Positions 19,288-29,372 are shown, numbered from the stretch's first letter. The stretch: DNA of 46,616 nucleotides from Deltaproteobacteria bacterium (GCA_016874755.1 VGTH01000044.1:1-46616), one strand, 5' to 3'. Made by a program: numbers and translations. The notes: generated from the letters alone by a model not told the origin.

Positions 19288-20292
19288 ATGAAACTATCTG
19301 TCCTTGATCAATCGACCGCCTCCCAGGGAAAAACCCAGGACGTCGCCATCCGCGAGACGCTGGCGCTGGCGCGCCATTGCGATGAGCTGGGTTTTCATCG
19401 TTATTGGGTGTCGGAGCATCATAACTCAGGCAATATCGTCGGCACCGCGCCGGAAATTCTCATGTCGGCCATCGCCGCGACGACCAAACGCATCCGCATC
19501 GGCAGCGCGGGCGTCATGCTGCCGCACTATTCAGCGCTGAAAGTCGCCGAACAATTTCGCGTGCTCGAAGCCATCGCGCCCGGCCGCATTGATTTGGGTG
19601 TTGGCCGCGCGCCGGGGTCGGACCAGTTGACTTCCTATGCGATCAATCCCAATCCGCAAAACGTCCACGACCAATTTCCCCGCCAAGTGCAGGAGCTCCA
19701 ACACTGGGTGTCGGGTTGGCCGCTACCCGAGGGGCATCCGTTTCAACGCATCAATGCTCAACCGACCGGACCGACCACACCGGAGATGTGGATACTCGGC
19801 AGCTCCGACTACGGTGCGCAGCTGGCCGCCTACTTCGGTCTGCCCTATGCGTTTGCCTATTTTTTCAGCGACGGCACCGGCGTCGAGCAAGCACTGGAGC
19901 TCTACCGAAAAAATTATCGCCCCAGCGAAACCTATCCCAAACCGATTTGTACGATTTGTGTCTGGGCATTGGCCGCCGACACCGAAGCCGAGGCGCTGCG
20001 GCAGTTTAAATCGCGCGAGCGGGCGATGATCGACCGCAAACAAGGCATCCGTATGGCACTGTTGCCGCCCGACGAAGCCTCACGCCCCTATTCCGCCCAC
20101 GAAGTGGCGATGGCGGGAAAGCTCCACCGCAAAGCGATCGTCGGCTCCAAAGATCAAGCAGCCGCTCGGCTGAGGGACCTGGCTAAGAGCCTGAACCTTG
20201 ACGAGTTGGTGGTCGTCACTTGGACCTATGATGCCACGCCGCGCCATCGCTCCTACGAGCTTTTGGCCGAGGCCTTTGGTTTGACCAAGTAG
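19288..20292 (+). CDS. LLM-class (luciferase-like) flavin-dependent oxidoreductase
   Basis: A 334-residue TIM-barrel flavoprotein of the bacterial luciferase-like superfamily, MsnO8-like subgroup. Conserved stretches include FHRYWVSEHHNSGNIVGTAP (about 37-56), IRIGSAGVMLPHYSALKVAE (about 72-91), and GRIDLGVGRAPGSD (about 102-115). Members are FMN- or F420-dependent monooxygenases with very diverse substrates. ATG 19288 is preferred; an in-frame TTG two codons upstream gives a slightly longer protein. Divergent from the CoA-transferase gene and not in an evident operon. Confidence 0.88.
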   Translation: MKLSVLDQSTASQGKTQDVAIRETLALARHCDELGFHRYWVSEHHNSGNIVGTAPEILMSAIAATTKRIRIGSAGVMLPHYSALKVAEQFRVLEAIAPGRIDLGVGRAPGSDQLTSYAINPNPQNVHDQFPRQVQELQHWVSGWPLPEGHPFQRINAQPTGPTTPEMWILGSSDYGAQLAAYFGLPYAFAYFFSDGTGVEQALELYRKNYRPSETYPKPICTICVWALAADTEAEALRQFKSRERAMIDRKQGIRMALLPPDEASRPYSAHEVAMAGKLHRKAIVGSKDQAAARLRDLAKSLNLDELVVVTWTYDATPRHRSYELLAEAFGLTK

Positions 20293-20421
20293 CGACCTAC
20301 GTCGCAGTTGATTTCCGCGGCGACTTGCCTACCATACAGCTATCCAGCGCGAGTCCGCTGAAAATTTTAAGAATGCTTCGACAGCATCAACGGATTTTGC
20401 ATGAACGCTTACACTTTGAAA

Positions 20422-20457
20422 CCGTTCGTCCTGAGCCTGTCGAAGGACTCCGGATAG
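20422..20457. repeat. Dispersed repeat type C, copy 1
   Basis: The segment reads CCGTTCGTCCTGAGCCTGTC and then GAAGGACTCCGGATAG. It is nearly identical to 22745-22780. It is an intergenic, non-coding element of a type that is often dispersed through bacterial genomes. Confidence 0.75.
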
Positions 20458-20528
20458 CTGATTCAGCAGCATCCTTTCGTTTGAAGGACTCCGGTCGATC
20501 ATAACAAAACAAACACTCGGGAGGCCGT

Positions 20529-20915
20529 ATGTTAAAAGGTTCCTGTCTTTGCGGCGCCGTGCGTTACGAAATCGACGGTGCGCTCGAAGCGATCACCAAC
20601 TGCCATTGCAGCCTATGCCGAAAAATGTCCGGCTCGGCCTTTTCCTCCGGGGCGTCGGTGTCACAGAGTGAATTCCGTATTGTGGCCGGCAAAGAGATGC
20701 TCAACCAGTGGGAATCGTCGCCGGGCTATTTTCGTAATTTTTGCAGCCGTTGCGGTTCGCCGCTATTCAAGATCAAAGCCAAAGACCCCAACGTCATTCG
20801 TCTGAGAGTGGGCAGCCTCGACAGCGATCCCGGCGTCAAGATCTCCAAACACATGCATGTCAAGTCTAAAGCGCCCTGGGTCGAGCTCAACGACGGCCTA
20901 CCGCAAACGGAGTAG
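20529..20915 (+). CDS. GFA family zinc-binding protein
   Basis: A 128-residue protein of the GFA (glutathione-dependent formaldehyde-activating enzyme-like) family. Zinc ligands are seen at C6 and C8 (SCLCGAVRYEI), at C25, C27 and C30 (NCHCSLCRKMSG), and at C72 and C75 (FCSRCGSPLF). Full-length single domain. The family name comes from one member; most homologues have no proven formaldehyde role. It has a good GGGAGG ribosome binding site and is followed after 2 bases by a lipoprotein gene. Confidence 0.9.
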   Translation: MLKGSCLCGAVRYEIDGALEAITNCHCSLCRKMSGSAFSSGASVSQSEFRIVAGKEMLNQWESSPGYFRNFCSRCGSPLFKIKAKDPNVIRLRVGSLDSDPGVKISKHMHVKSKAPWVELNDGLPQTE

Positions 20916-20917
20916 CC

Positions 20918-21433
20918 ATGCCGCGCCAATTCGTTCGCTGGGTCTTAGCAATTGTTTTGGTGGTCATCGCCGCCTGTAGTTCGGAGACATTTACTGAGAT
21001 CGAAAAAGATCGGGCGCCCTTAATCGGCGGATTGGAGAGCTACTCTACGCGAGATGAAATTATCGCGAAGCTGCCGCCCCAAGCCGAGACCAAAGTCATC
21101 GAAGATACTTCGCGACACAAGCCAGGCTCGCAGCCGCCCTATCAAGTCTACGTGGTCAAAGTATCGTCCTATGAACATCTCAAACACTCCGGCTACCTTT
21201 CCCTCACCTTTTTTAACAACCGGTTCATGCAAGCCGCCTTCTATCCGGACAAGCGTAACGACTACATCGCTGCGCTGCGCGCCAGCGGTGTCGCCGTAAA
21301 GACCGGCACCGAGTACATCACTGGCCACACGGTGGTCTGGATCGGCAGCGACTTCGACAATAAACCCTACATCGGCTGGGCCGACGACCGCCTGCGCGCC
21401 CAACAGCGCCGCTGGCTCAGCAAGTATTCTTAA
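20918..21433 (+). CDS. Predicted lipoprotein of unknown function
   Basis: A 171-residue protein with a type II signal peptide and lipobox ending at C20 (VVIAAC). The mature part has no family I recognise. It contains a STRDEIIAKLP helix and a YQVYVVKVSSYEHLKHSGYL strand-rich centre, ending in a basic helix (RLRAQQRRWLSKYS). It starts 2 bases after the GFA gene and ends 7 bases before the retropepsin-like gene, so the three are probably one transcript. Confidence 0.75.
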   Translation: MPRQFVRWVLAIVLVVIAACSSETFTEIEKDRAPLIGGLESYSTRDEIIAKLPPQAETKVIEDTSRHKPGSQPPYQVYVVKVSSYEHLKHSGYLSLTFFNNRFMQAAFYPDKRNDYIAALRASGVAVKTGTEYITGHTVVWIGSDFDNKPYIGWADDRLRAQQRRWLSKYS

Positions 21434-21440
21434 AATCCAT

Positions 21441-21932
21441 GTGGCACCGACTCGTTACATCATAGCGTCTGCAGTGGCAGCCGAGCAGTTGGTCCAAGTG
21501 GGACCGCTGATCGCAGGTGCTTGGGCGCGCCCCGACGACAATCTCGGCCGGGAGATCCGCGGTCAATTTCTCCTCGACACCGGCGCCTACGGCGCAATGA
21601 TCGACCTCGAAGCCGCCGAGTTGCTCAACCTGCCGCTCTGCGGCACGCGCGAGCTGCACGGCATTCACGGTTATGGCCGGCTGCAAGAGTATCGCGCGCA
21701 ACTGTTTTTGCGCGCGCAGGATGACGCCGGTCGAGCCGCGACTTTCGCGCCGGTCGTCGATTGCGTCGGCGTGCCGGCGCTGCGCCAGCGCAATCACAAG
21801 CATGGCGTCGATTTGATCGGCATACTGGGCCGGCTTTTTCTGCAACAGGGCCGTTTGGAAATCGACGCGGTCAAAGGCACAGTGACTCTCACGCTCCAAG
21901 TCAGTGGCAGAGGCCAGTCGGATGGCGTATAA
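21441..21932 (+). CDS. Retropepsin-like aspartic protease
   Basis: A 163-residue single-domain protein. It carries the catalytic motif of retroviral-type aspartic proteases, FLLDTGAYGAMID (D46-T47-G48-A49), a flap-like GIHGYGRLQEY (about 74-84), and the second conserved hydrophobic-hydrophobic-G element DLIGILGRLFL (about 124-134). Such proteins act as dimers. No signal peptide is seen, so it is probably cytoplasmic. It starts at GTG 21441, 7 bases after the lipoprotein stop. Its 3' end overlaps the start of the TIR-like fusion gene by 11-29 bases depending on the start used, so the two are likely translationally coupled. Confidence 0.7.
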   Translation: MAPTRYIIASAVAAEQLVQVGPLIAGAWARPDDNLGREIRGQFLLDTGAYGAMIDLEAAELLNLPLCGTRELHGIHGYGRLQEYRAQLFLRAQDDAGRAATFAPVVDCVGVPALRQRNHKHGVDLIGILGRLFLQQGRLEIDAVKGTVTLTLQVSGRGQSDGV

Positions 21933-22713
21933 GCGCAACAGAAAGCAGCAAGCGATGGCAGAGCCAACGGACAAGGATGTCGAAAAGGGAGTCGCCGAAC
22001 GGCTGCGCGAGGCCGGTATAAACTTCGAGACGCAGAAAGCGATGGGCGGTCTTGCCCTGGATTTTCTCGTCACCACGCCCGACGGCCGCCAGATCATTAT
22101 TGAAAGCCGCGACTGGGACTTTCCCGGCTTGACGACCGAAGCGAGTCGCCAGGCTCAGCAATATCAGCAAGCGGCCAAAGCGGACGCCGCTTTTGTCGTG
22201 ATTCCTGGGCTCAAACGCAATCTGCCATCGCGCGGTGTGGTCACGCTGGACGGTTTAGTATCGGCGCTCAAGGCGGAGATCGACAAGGGCAAGTCGCGCA
22301 CGCCGCCCCAAGAAGTAACGAAGATCGAGCAAATCGTCTTCGCCGCCATGCCCTTTGCACCGCAGTGCGAAGACGTCTTTTCCGTCGCCATGCGCTACGC
22401 AGCCGAGCAGAACGGCGCGGTCTGCGAGCGGGTCGACCGGCGTGAGTTTCAAGGCAACGTGGTCGACGAGATTCATCGCTTGATTCGCAAGTCCGTCGCT
22501 GTCTTCGTCGATCTTTCCGAATCCAAGCCCAACGTGCTCTACGAGGCCGGCTTCGCTCACGCCTTGAAGAAGCCTTGCATTCATATCTGTTCGACGGCAA
22601 CCGACAAACTTCCTTTCGACGTCGCCCAATGGAAGACGACCCAGTACAACCTCGGTCAAACCCACAAGCTCAGCAAAGAGCTAGCACAACGATTGAAAGC
22701 CGCGCTGCAATGA
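21904..22713 (+). CDS. PD-(D/E)xK-nuclease-like and TIR/NDT-like domain fusion protein
   Basis: A 269-residue two-domain protein. The first half (about 20-125) resembles a restriction-endonuclease fold: LDFLVTTPDG with D53, then IIIESRDW (E67-x-R69, arginine in place of the usual catalytic lysine) and a downstream RecB-like QAQQY helix. The second half (about 140-269) is a TIR-like / nucleoside 2-deoxyribosyltransferase-like domain with IVFAAMPF, EFQGNVVDEIHRLIRKS, VDLSESKPNVLYEAGFAHAL (candidate catalytic E214) and KKPCIHI. Domains of this kind bind or hydrolyse nucleotides and occur in bacterial immunity proteins; no activity is proven here. Starts at GTG 21904, ATG 21922 or ATG 21955 are all possible. 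It overlaps the retropepsin-like gene. Confidence 0.65.
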   Translation: MAEASRMAYKRNRKQQAMAEPTDKDVEKGVAERLREAGINFETQKAMGGLALDFLVTTPDGRQIIIESRDWDFPGLTTEASRQAQQYQQAAKADAAFVVIPGLKRNLPSRGVVTLDGLVSALKAEIDKGKSRTPPQEVTKIEQIVFAAMPFAPQCEDVFSVAMRYAAEQNGAVCERVDRREFQGNVVDEIHRLIRKSVAVFVDLSESKPNVLYEAGFAHALKKPCIHICSTATDKLPFDVAQWKTTQYNLGQTHKLSKELAQRLKAALQ

Positions 22714-22744
22714 GCAATGCTTTGGGTCGACAAAGACGCCGAAT

Positions 22745-22780
22745 CCGTTCGTCCTGAGACCTGTCGAAGGACTCCGATAC
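22745..22780. repeat. Dispersed repeat type C, copy 2
   Basis: The segment reads CCGTTCGTCCTGAGACCTGT and then CGAAGGACTCCGATAC. It matches 20422-20457 with a few changes and lies between the TIR-like gene and the nucleotidase gene. Confidence 0.75.
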
Positions 22781-22810
22781 GCTTTCGCATGTGCGTCGTT
22801 TTTGTCTCTT

Positions 22811-23440
22811 ATGACCAACTCTGCGCGCACTATCTACGTCGACATGGACGATGTGATTTGCCAAACCGCCCGGCGCTTTCTTGACATCGTCGAGCGCGAG
22901 TTCGGCAAACGCGTTGCCTATGAGCAACTCACCAATTTCGACATCGGCCAGGCTTGCAACCTGCAGCCGGCCGAGCGTGACGAGCTCTATCGCATCGTGC
23001 ACCAGAACAAAGAGCTGCTAAACTTAGCACCGATCGGCCAAGCGATCGATGTGTTGCGTAGGTGGGCCGCGACCGACTACGAGATCGCCATCGTCACCGG
23101 CCGGCCGCCGGAATGTGAAGAAGTCTCGCTGGTCTGGCTCGCGCGTCACCGCGTGCCCTTTCAAAGCTTTACCATGGTCGACAAATACGGCCGCTTCGCC
23201 ACCGCCAATACCAGCGCCATCACCCTCGATGAATTGCGCGCACGGCAGTATTGCTGGGCGGTGGAAGACTCGCTGCCCATGGCCCACTATCTCGCTGCAC
23301 AAATGGCGGTGCCGGTCGCCTTGATCGATTGTCCCTGGAATCGCAGCGGTGCCGATCATGCCAACATCGCCCGCTGCGCCGATTGGCACGCCATCGCGAG
23401 CATCGCCGAGCGTGCCCCGCTGACAGGAACAAAAAAGTGA
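22811..23440 (+). CDS. 5'(3')-deoxyribonucleotidase-like HAD phosphatase (NT5C family)
   Basis: A 209-residue HAD-superfamily protein. Motif I is VDMDDVIC (D11 nucleophile, D13), typical of the cytosolic/mitochondrial 5'(3')-deoxyribonucleotidase family. Motif II is IVTGRPP near residue 95, and VEDSLPMA is motif IV near 153. The family removes phosphate from deoxyribonucleotides. The open frame begins at TTG 22802 but ATG 22811 gives the natural family start. Its stop overlaps the start of the next gene (GTGA), so it is translationally coupled to a DNA repair glycosylase. Confidence 0.8.
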   Translation: MTNSARTIYVDMDDVICQTARRFLDIVEREFGKRVAYEQLTNFDIGQACNLQPAERDELYRIVHQNKELLNLAPIGQAIDVLRRWAATDYEIAIVTGRPPECEEVSLVWLARHRVPFQSFTMVDKYGRFATANTSAITLDELRARQYCWAVEDSLPMAHYLAAQMAVPVALIDCPWNRSGADHANIARCADWHAIASIAERAPLTGTKK

Positions 23441-24048
23441 GTCGGTCGAGCGCGCTAACCTCAGCCGCGAAATTACCAAGAAACTTTTACGAGCAAGCGA
23501 CTCTCGAAGTATCGCGCGAGCTGCTCGGGAAATATCTCGTGCGCGTCCATCGCGACGGCACAACGGCTGGACAAATCGTTGAGACCGAAGCCTACATCGG
23601 CCCCGACGACAAGGCCTGCCACGCCTCCAAAGGCCGCACGCCACGCACCGAAATCATGTTCGGCCCGCCCGGCCACGCCTATGTCTATCTGATCTACGGT
23701 TTTCACTACCTGCTGAATTTCGTCACCGAAGGCATTGGCGTGCCCGCCGTTGTGCTGATTCGCGCGGTGGAGCCGCGCGAGGGCATCGAGCTCATGCAGC
23801 TGCGCCGCCACACAACCGCAGTGCGCAACCTGTGCAGCGGCCCGGGCAAGCTCTGCCAAGCCTTTGCCATCGACCGCAGCCATAACGGCAGCGACATCTG
23901 CGCCGGGGAGCTCTACGTCGAAGACCGCTGCGAGCGCGTCAAGAATATTGCGACCACCCCGCGCATTGGCATAGACTACGCGGGAAAGTGGAAGCACAAC
24001 CCTTGGCGGTTTTTCGTTAGAGACAGCGAGTTTGTTTCAAAGCGGTGA
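23437..24048 (+). CDS. mpg: DNA-3-methyladenine glycosylase (AAG/MPG family)
   Basis: A 203-residue base-excision repair glycosylase that removes alkylated purines. Signatures: LLGKYLVR (about 29-36), IVETEAYIGPDD with the catalytic glutamate (about 47-58), ACHASKGRTPRTEIMFGPPG (about 60-79), AYVYLIYGFHYLLNFV and the C-terminal TPRIGIDYAGKWKHNPWRFF. Full length. The GTG start at 23437 overlaps the nucleotidase stop by 4 bases; the open frame extends upstream inside that gene but is not used. Cytoplasmic. Confidence 0.92.
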   Translation: MSRSSALTSAAKLPRNFYEQATLEVSRELLGKYLVRVHRDGTTAGQIVETEAYIGPDDKACHASKGRTPRTEIMFGPPGHAYVYLIYGFHYLLNFVTEGIGVPAVVLIRAVEPREGIELMQLRRHTTAVRNLCSGPGKLCQAFAIDRSHNGSDICAGELYVEDRCERVKNIATTPRIGIDYAGKWKHNPWRFFVRDSEFVSKR

Positions 24049-24077
24049 GAGCACACTTGAGGGCAGTTCTGGCGACT

Positions 24078-24156
24078 GTCATTCTGCGCCGAAGGCGAAG
24101 AATCTGCCGATTACGCCGGGCGAAAGAAGCAGATGCTTCGCTTCACTCAGCATGAC
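24078..24156. repeat. Dispersed imperfect palindrome, type B
   Basis: It begins GTCATTCTGCGCCGAAGGCG and ends GCTTCACTCAGCATGAC, so the ends are inverted relative to each other. It matches 33054-33127 along its length and 2641-2683 over part. Non-coding. Confidence 0.75.
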
Positions 24157-24192
24157 ACCCGAAGGGCTCCGAGTTTTTTGCGGAATGGGAGA

Positions 24193-24518
24193 ATGATACA
24201 GATGATACTGCCTCTCTTTTCACTAATAGCTTGATCTTGTGTGGCGGACCGATATCCGCAGCGACACCCGACAACCTCATCGAAGGCGCAAAAAAAGACG
24301 GCAAGATGATCTTCTACACCTCGGTGGAAACCGAGTTCGCGCGGGTTCTCACGAGCGGCTTCGAAGCCAAGTACCCGTTCATCAAGACTGACATCTTCCG
24401 CACCGGCATCCGCCCCGAGGGCTATCCAACACACCTAAAGACCGGGCCGAGCCGCGTAGAACTAGCAGAAAAAATCCTGGACTATCGCCGAGGGCAAGAG
24501 GCTCTGTTTGTGCGATAG
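24193..24518 (+). pseudogene. Remnant of an extracellular solute-binding protein gene
   Basis: The frame from ATG 24193 (MIQMILPLFSLIA) is a signal-peptide start that hits a stop; a shift near 24225 continues it as LILCGGPISAATPDN. That is followed by LIEGAKKDGKMIFYTSVETE and FEAKYPFIKTDIFRTG, the N-terminus of family-1/iron-type solute-binding proteins. After only about 55 residues the frame passes to what looks like a C-terminal end (SRVELAEKILDYRRG...ALFV), so about 200 residues seem to be missing. The 3' part (24399-24518) recurs at 26371-26491. Frameshift plus internal deletion make this a pseudogene. Confidence 0.7.
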
Positions 24519-24562
24519 CCTGGATCGAATTAAAGTCGAAAGATCGTCCGCTGCAGAAACTC

Positions 24563-26296
24563 CTAGGGATCTGGTGGCTTTGCAGCGATTTTTTGTAGCA
24601 CAAGGATTTTTCCGACGCGCGGCCCTATCCAGTTAAAGTATTGGTACTCCTTAAGAGTCTCATAGCCAGGAACGTTGCCGAAAGCTATCAGGTAAGTGTC
24701 GTCCCTGACCCACCACCAACTCTTTGTCGGGTCAAGCTTACGGCGACCGGATCCGGAGAGATAGAGTCCGCCAAACTCGAACCCCCCATCGATACTCGTG
24801 GCGGCAATACCCCGATCATTCATGAGATGGTGTATTGCTTCCCAACGAAGTCGGTTCCAGGCGAGATAATCTCTAGTTGCGCCAATGGCGAAGACCGTCA
24901 TCGCAAGAAGAGTCGCTAAACTAACCCAGCGTGTGACAGTCAACGTTTCGCGATGTGCTCGCTGCCCTTGATCGCAGGCACAAGCGATCGCAATAGCGAA
25001 AAACGGAATAAGTGGGACAAGGTATCGGTCGTAAAAGCTAGTGATCACTAGCGGGCCGAGGTAGACGATGCCGGTAAGCAGAAAAAACAAGCCAACGACG
25101 CGATTCGCGCCTAGATTATTGAGCCACCAATCACGTACAAACCTGGCGGTTGCCCAGGTCACCAAGGCAATTAGTAGGGTAGCTCCTATGGCGCTCATTG
25201 CAGTGACGACGAACCAAAAACCCCATCCCAGCCACGGCACATTGTCGAGAGAAAGGATGTAGGTGTCGCGCAGAGTCAGCGGGCCAATTCCGGAACCGAT
25301 TAGCACGTTGTGTGACAGCGGCATGAAGAGGCTTCTGTTGCGACTGACGAGCACACCGCTGCGCAGTGCTAGCAATCCGGCAGCGAGGCACAGTAGGATA
25401 ATCCCTTGTTTCTTGTGCGACTGCAGGATTTTTGCCACCAAGAAAATCAGCACAGGCAATAGAAAGAGTCCCAAATAAAGCGCGCCAAGGTGCAGGTTTT
25501 TGGGCACCATGGATTGAGAGTGCAGGAGAGCACTCGGTTCGGTGATGACGTTAGCCAGATATTCGGTTCTCGCCTGATAGACGGCCGGTAGCCGATGGCT
25601 GGCTTGAAGCGTTCGCTGAAACAACAGCAAAGCGCCACCCGCTACGATCGGAGGAGTGGATGCCCGCAGAAGGCACCGTATCGTCAGCGGGCGGCGGACA
25701 AGGACCGCTGTGATCGTGAATGCGATGGTGCTGGCGAGGCCAAGCTGCCGCGACAACGTTGCCGCAGTTGCGAAAGCCGTCGCGATCAATAAGTCAACGT
25801 ATGAATCGCTTTTGAGCGCTCGCGCGAAAAAGATCCCAGCGAGAATCATGAGGGCGCTAAAGGGAACGTCCGTCATGAACGTGTTCGATAAGGCATAGTA
25901 CAGAGGATTGAACGCCAGCGTCAGAGCGATTAACACTGCGAGCCAGCGCGGCTGGTCTGTCTGGCGGACAAGGGCATACGTTCCGAGGATTCCGACCCAT
26001 GACAGTGTCAGTGTCGAGCTGCGCAGAACCGTGAACGAAAATCCGAACGGAGAACAAAACAAATAGCCCCAAATAGCGTTGGTAAGAAACGGCATTGGGA
26101 ACCACCCGGCAGGACGAAACTCGCCGCTATCGAGCCAATGCTTAACCGTGCGCCCGAATGACCAGTCATCATTGAGCGGGAAATCACCGATAGGATTAAC
26201 GATCAGCAGGCTTGCAAACCAGACCGCGCTCAAGCACAGCATATCGATGGCTGAAGTTCTTAGGCGCGTATTTAGAGGGCCGCGTGACGCTTGCAT
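24563..26296 (-). CDS. GT39/ArnT-like membrane glycosyltransferase
   Basis: A 577-residue integral membrane protein with about 11-12 hydrophobic helices, then a soluble C-terminal part from about residue 480. The first lumenal/periplasmic loop carries the GT-C motif DFPLNDDWSFGRTVKHWLDS (about 38-57), with the acidic DD pair used by PMT/ArnT-type enzymes. These transfer sugars from a polyprenyl-phosphate donor to lipid or protein. The acceptor is unknown. Base composition looks less GC-rich than in flanking genes, and the gene lies between two decayed copies of the same solute-binding-protein 3' end, suggesting acquisition or rearrangement. It is convergent with the 24193-24518 remnant. Confidence 0.7.
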   Translation of the reverse strand: MQASRGPLNTRLRTSAIDMLCLSAVWFASLLIVNPIGDFPLNDDWSFGRTVKHWLDSGEFRPAGWFPMPFLTNAIWGYLFCSPFGFSFTVLRSSTLTLSWVGILGTYALVRQTDQPRWLAVLIALTLAFNPLYYALSNTFMTDVPFSALMILAGIFFARALKSDSYVDLLIATAFATAATLSRQLGLASTIAFTITAVLVRRPLTIRCLLRASTPPIVAGGALLLFQRTLQASHRLPAVYQARTEYLANVITEPSALLHSQSMVPKNLHLGALYLGLFLLPVLIFLVAKILQSHKKQGIILLCLAAGLLALRSGVLVSRNRSLFMPLSHNVLIGSGIGPLTLRDTYILSLDNVPWLGWGFWFVVTAMSAIGATLLIALVTWATARFVRDWWLNNLGANRVVGLFFLLTGIVYLGPLVITSFYDRYLVPLIPFFAIAIACACDQGQRAHRETLTVTRWVSLATLLAMTVFAIGATRDYLAWNRLRWEAIHHLMNDRGIAATSIDGGFEFGGLYLSGSGRRKLDPTKSWWWVRDDTYLIAFGNVPGYETLKEYQYFNWIGPRVGKILVLQKIAAKPPDP

Positions 26297-26370
26297 GGTT
26301 CAATACGATCGAGATAGTAGACATTCATTCGCACAAAAAATAGATAGAATCGAGCGGCCGCGAACCCGCC

Positions 26371-26491
26371 CGCACCGGCATCGCCCCGAGGGGTGTTTAA
26401 CTCTTTTATAAAGACCGTGCCCAGCCGGGTGGAACTAGCAGAAAAACTCCTCGACTATCGCCTAGGCTACGAGGCTCTGTTCGTCCAGTAG
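26371..26491 (+). pseudogene. Second decayed copy of the solute-binding-protein 3' end
   Basis: This stretch aligns with 24399-24518: both start CGCACCGGCATC, contain CGTAGAACTAGCAGAAAAA or its near twin, and stop at a TAG after LDYR.G.EALFV. The translation from 26392 reads VPSRVELAEKLLDYRLGYEA before LFVQ and stop. It has no N-terminal part and its 5' portion is out of frame. With the first copy it brackets the glycosyltransferase gene in direct orientation. Confidence 0.65.
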
Positions 26492-26499
26492 CAGCATAG

Positions 26500-26757
26500 T
26501 CATGGCTGAAGCACGAATGCACCGACTGCGGCAGCACCTAACATGACGTAGGCCGGGGCGATTTTGGTGCACAATAGCACGGCCACGGTCGCGGTGGCGA
26601 TCAAAACTGTGGGAACGTTCAGTAAAACGCTACGACCGAGCACGTACACTGCGCCGGCGTTAAGTCCGATGGCCAGAGGTAGTAAGGCGATGCGAAAGGC
26701 TTTTAGCCATGGGGACGAACTGAGCCGTGACCAAGTAAATGTCACGGCCCAGGTCAT
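26500..26757 (-). pseudogene. C-terminal fragment resembling a chromate transporter (ChrA)
   Basis: An open frame of 85 residues that looks like the last two or three helices of a ChrA/CHR-family transporter: PWLKAFRIALLPLAIGLNAG, then a hydrophobic ATATVAVLLCTKIAPAYVML helix and GAAAVGAFV at the end. A complete ChrA repeat is about 180-200 residues and nothing homologous is seen upstream. I therefore call it a gene fragment, with ChrA identity inferred from pattern only. Confidence 0.45.
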
Positions 26758-26880
26758 TTTCGTTCACGCCAGGCGTGCACAGCGGTGCTGCCGGAGTCGA
26801 CAACGCTTCATGATTTCTCGAGAGATCGGATGAGCAGTGGTGGAATGGAGCTAATCACACTGACATCTTGCTGGCACAAC

Positions 26881-26913
26881 AAAAAAAGGCGCCTGGTTGC
26901 CCAGGCGCCTTTT
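26881..26913 (-). terminator. Rho-independent terminator of groES-groEL
   Basis: On the minus strand AAAAGGCGCCTGG and CCAGGCGCCTTTT form a perfect 13-base stem with a 4-base loop (GCAA), and the T run extends to seven. It lies 24 bases beyond the groEL stop. Confidence 0.92.
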
Positions 26914-26936
26914 GGTCTCAATCCGAAACCTGCGGA

Positions 26937-28864
<1,928 letters not shown>

Positions 28865-28924
28865 GACATCCTCCTGAAATAAAACGTAGATTTACTGGCC
28901 CCGAATGGAGCCGAGATGCACAGG

Positions 28925-28952
28925 AATTTAATCCCGCATCGGCAATCGTCAA
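28925..28952 (-). promoter_or_regulatory. groS: Predicted sigma70-like promoter of groES-groEL
   Basis: On the minus strand TTGACG (28952-28947), 16-base spacer, TAAATT (28930-28925), about 60 bases before groES. No convincing heat-shock sigma32-type or CIRCE signal was found. Confidence 0.5.
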
Positions 28953-28982
28953 GGGGTGGCGGAAGGAAAAAACGAAGTTTTT

Positions 28983-29372
28983 TTACTTGGCGCCGGTCTT
29001 TGCGTTGGCTTCCGGCTTATAAGGTGGCTCGGCGAGGGTACGGATGTAAGCAACAATATCTTTTATTTGCTTTTCGTTAAGGGCACTTCCCCATGAGGGC
29101 ATGAAACTGGACTTTTTAACCGCCGAGCCGCCCTTGGAGATGATGTCCAGCAAAAATTGTTCAGACATGACGTTCATCACCGCCCCATTAGTATGGTCCG
29201 CTGGTTTGGCCGGCAGGGACTGGGCGGCCGGTCCGTTGCCCTTGCCTTTGTCGCCGTGGCAGGTCGAGCAATAGCTATCATAAAGCTTTTTGCCCTCACC
29301 GCTGTTCTGCGCCCAAGCCGGAGCAGCCATCAGAACCAACCCGGCGATCAACAGGAGATATTTTGAGTTCAC
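28983..29372 (-). CDS. Secreted class I cytochrome c
   Basis: A 129-residue protein with a cleavable signal peptide ending at AWA-Q (residue 21). It has one haem-binding motif CSTCH (C35, C38, H39) and a likely methionine axial ligand in FMPSWGSALNEKQI (about 90-103). The C-terminal helix KDIVAYIRTLAEPP is typical of small class I cytochromes. It should be a periplasmic electron carrier; its partners are not obvious. Starts at GTG 29372 with an AAGGGA site. It lies upstream of groES in the same orientation but with the gro promoter between them. Confidence 0.9.
   Translation of the reverse strand: MNSKYLLLIAGLVLMAAPAWAQNSGEGKKLYDSYCSTCHGDKGKGNGPAAQSLPAKPADHTNGAVMNVMSEQFLLDIISKGGSAVKKSSFMPSWGSALNEKQIKDIVAYIRTLAEPPYKPEANAKTGAK

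Noticed and set aside
28865-28982. CIRCE operator upstream of groES
   Set aside because: I looked for the TTAGCACTC / GAGTGCTAA inverted repeat and it is not present.
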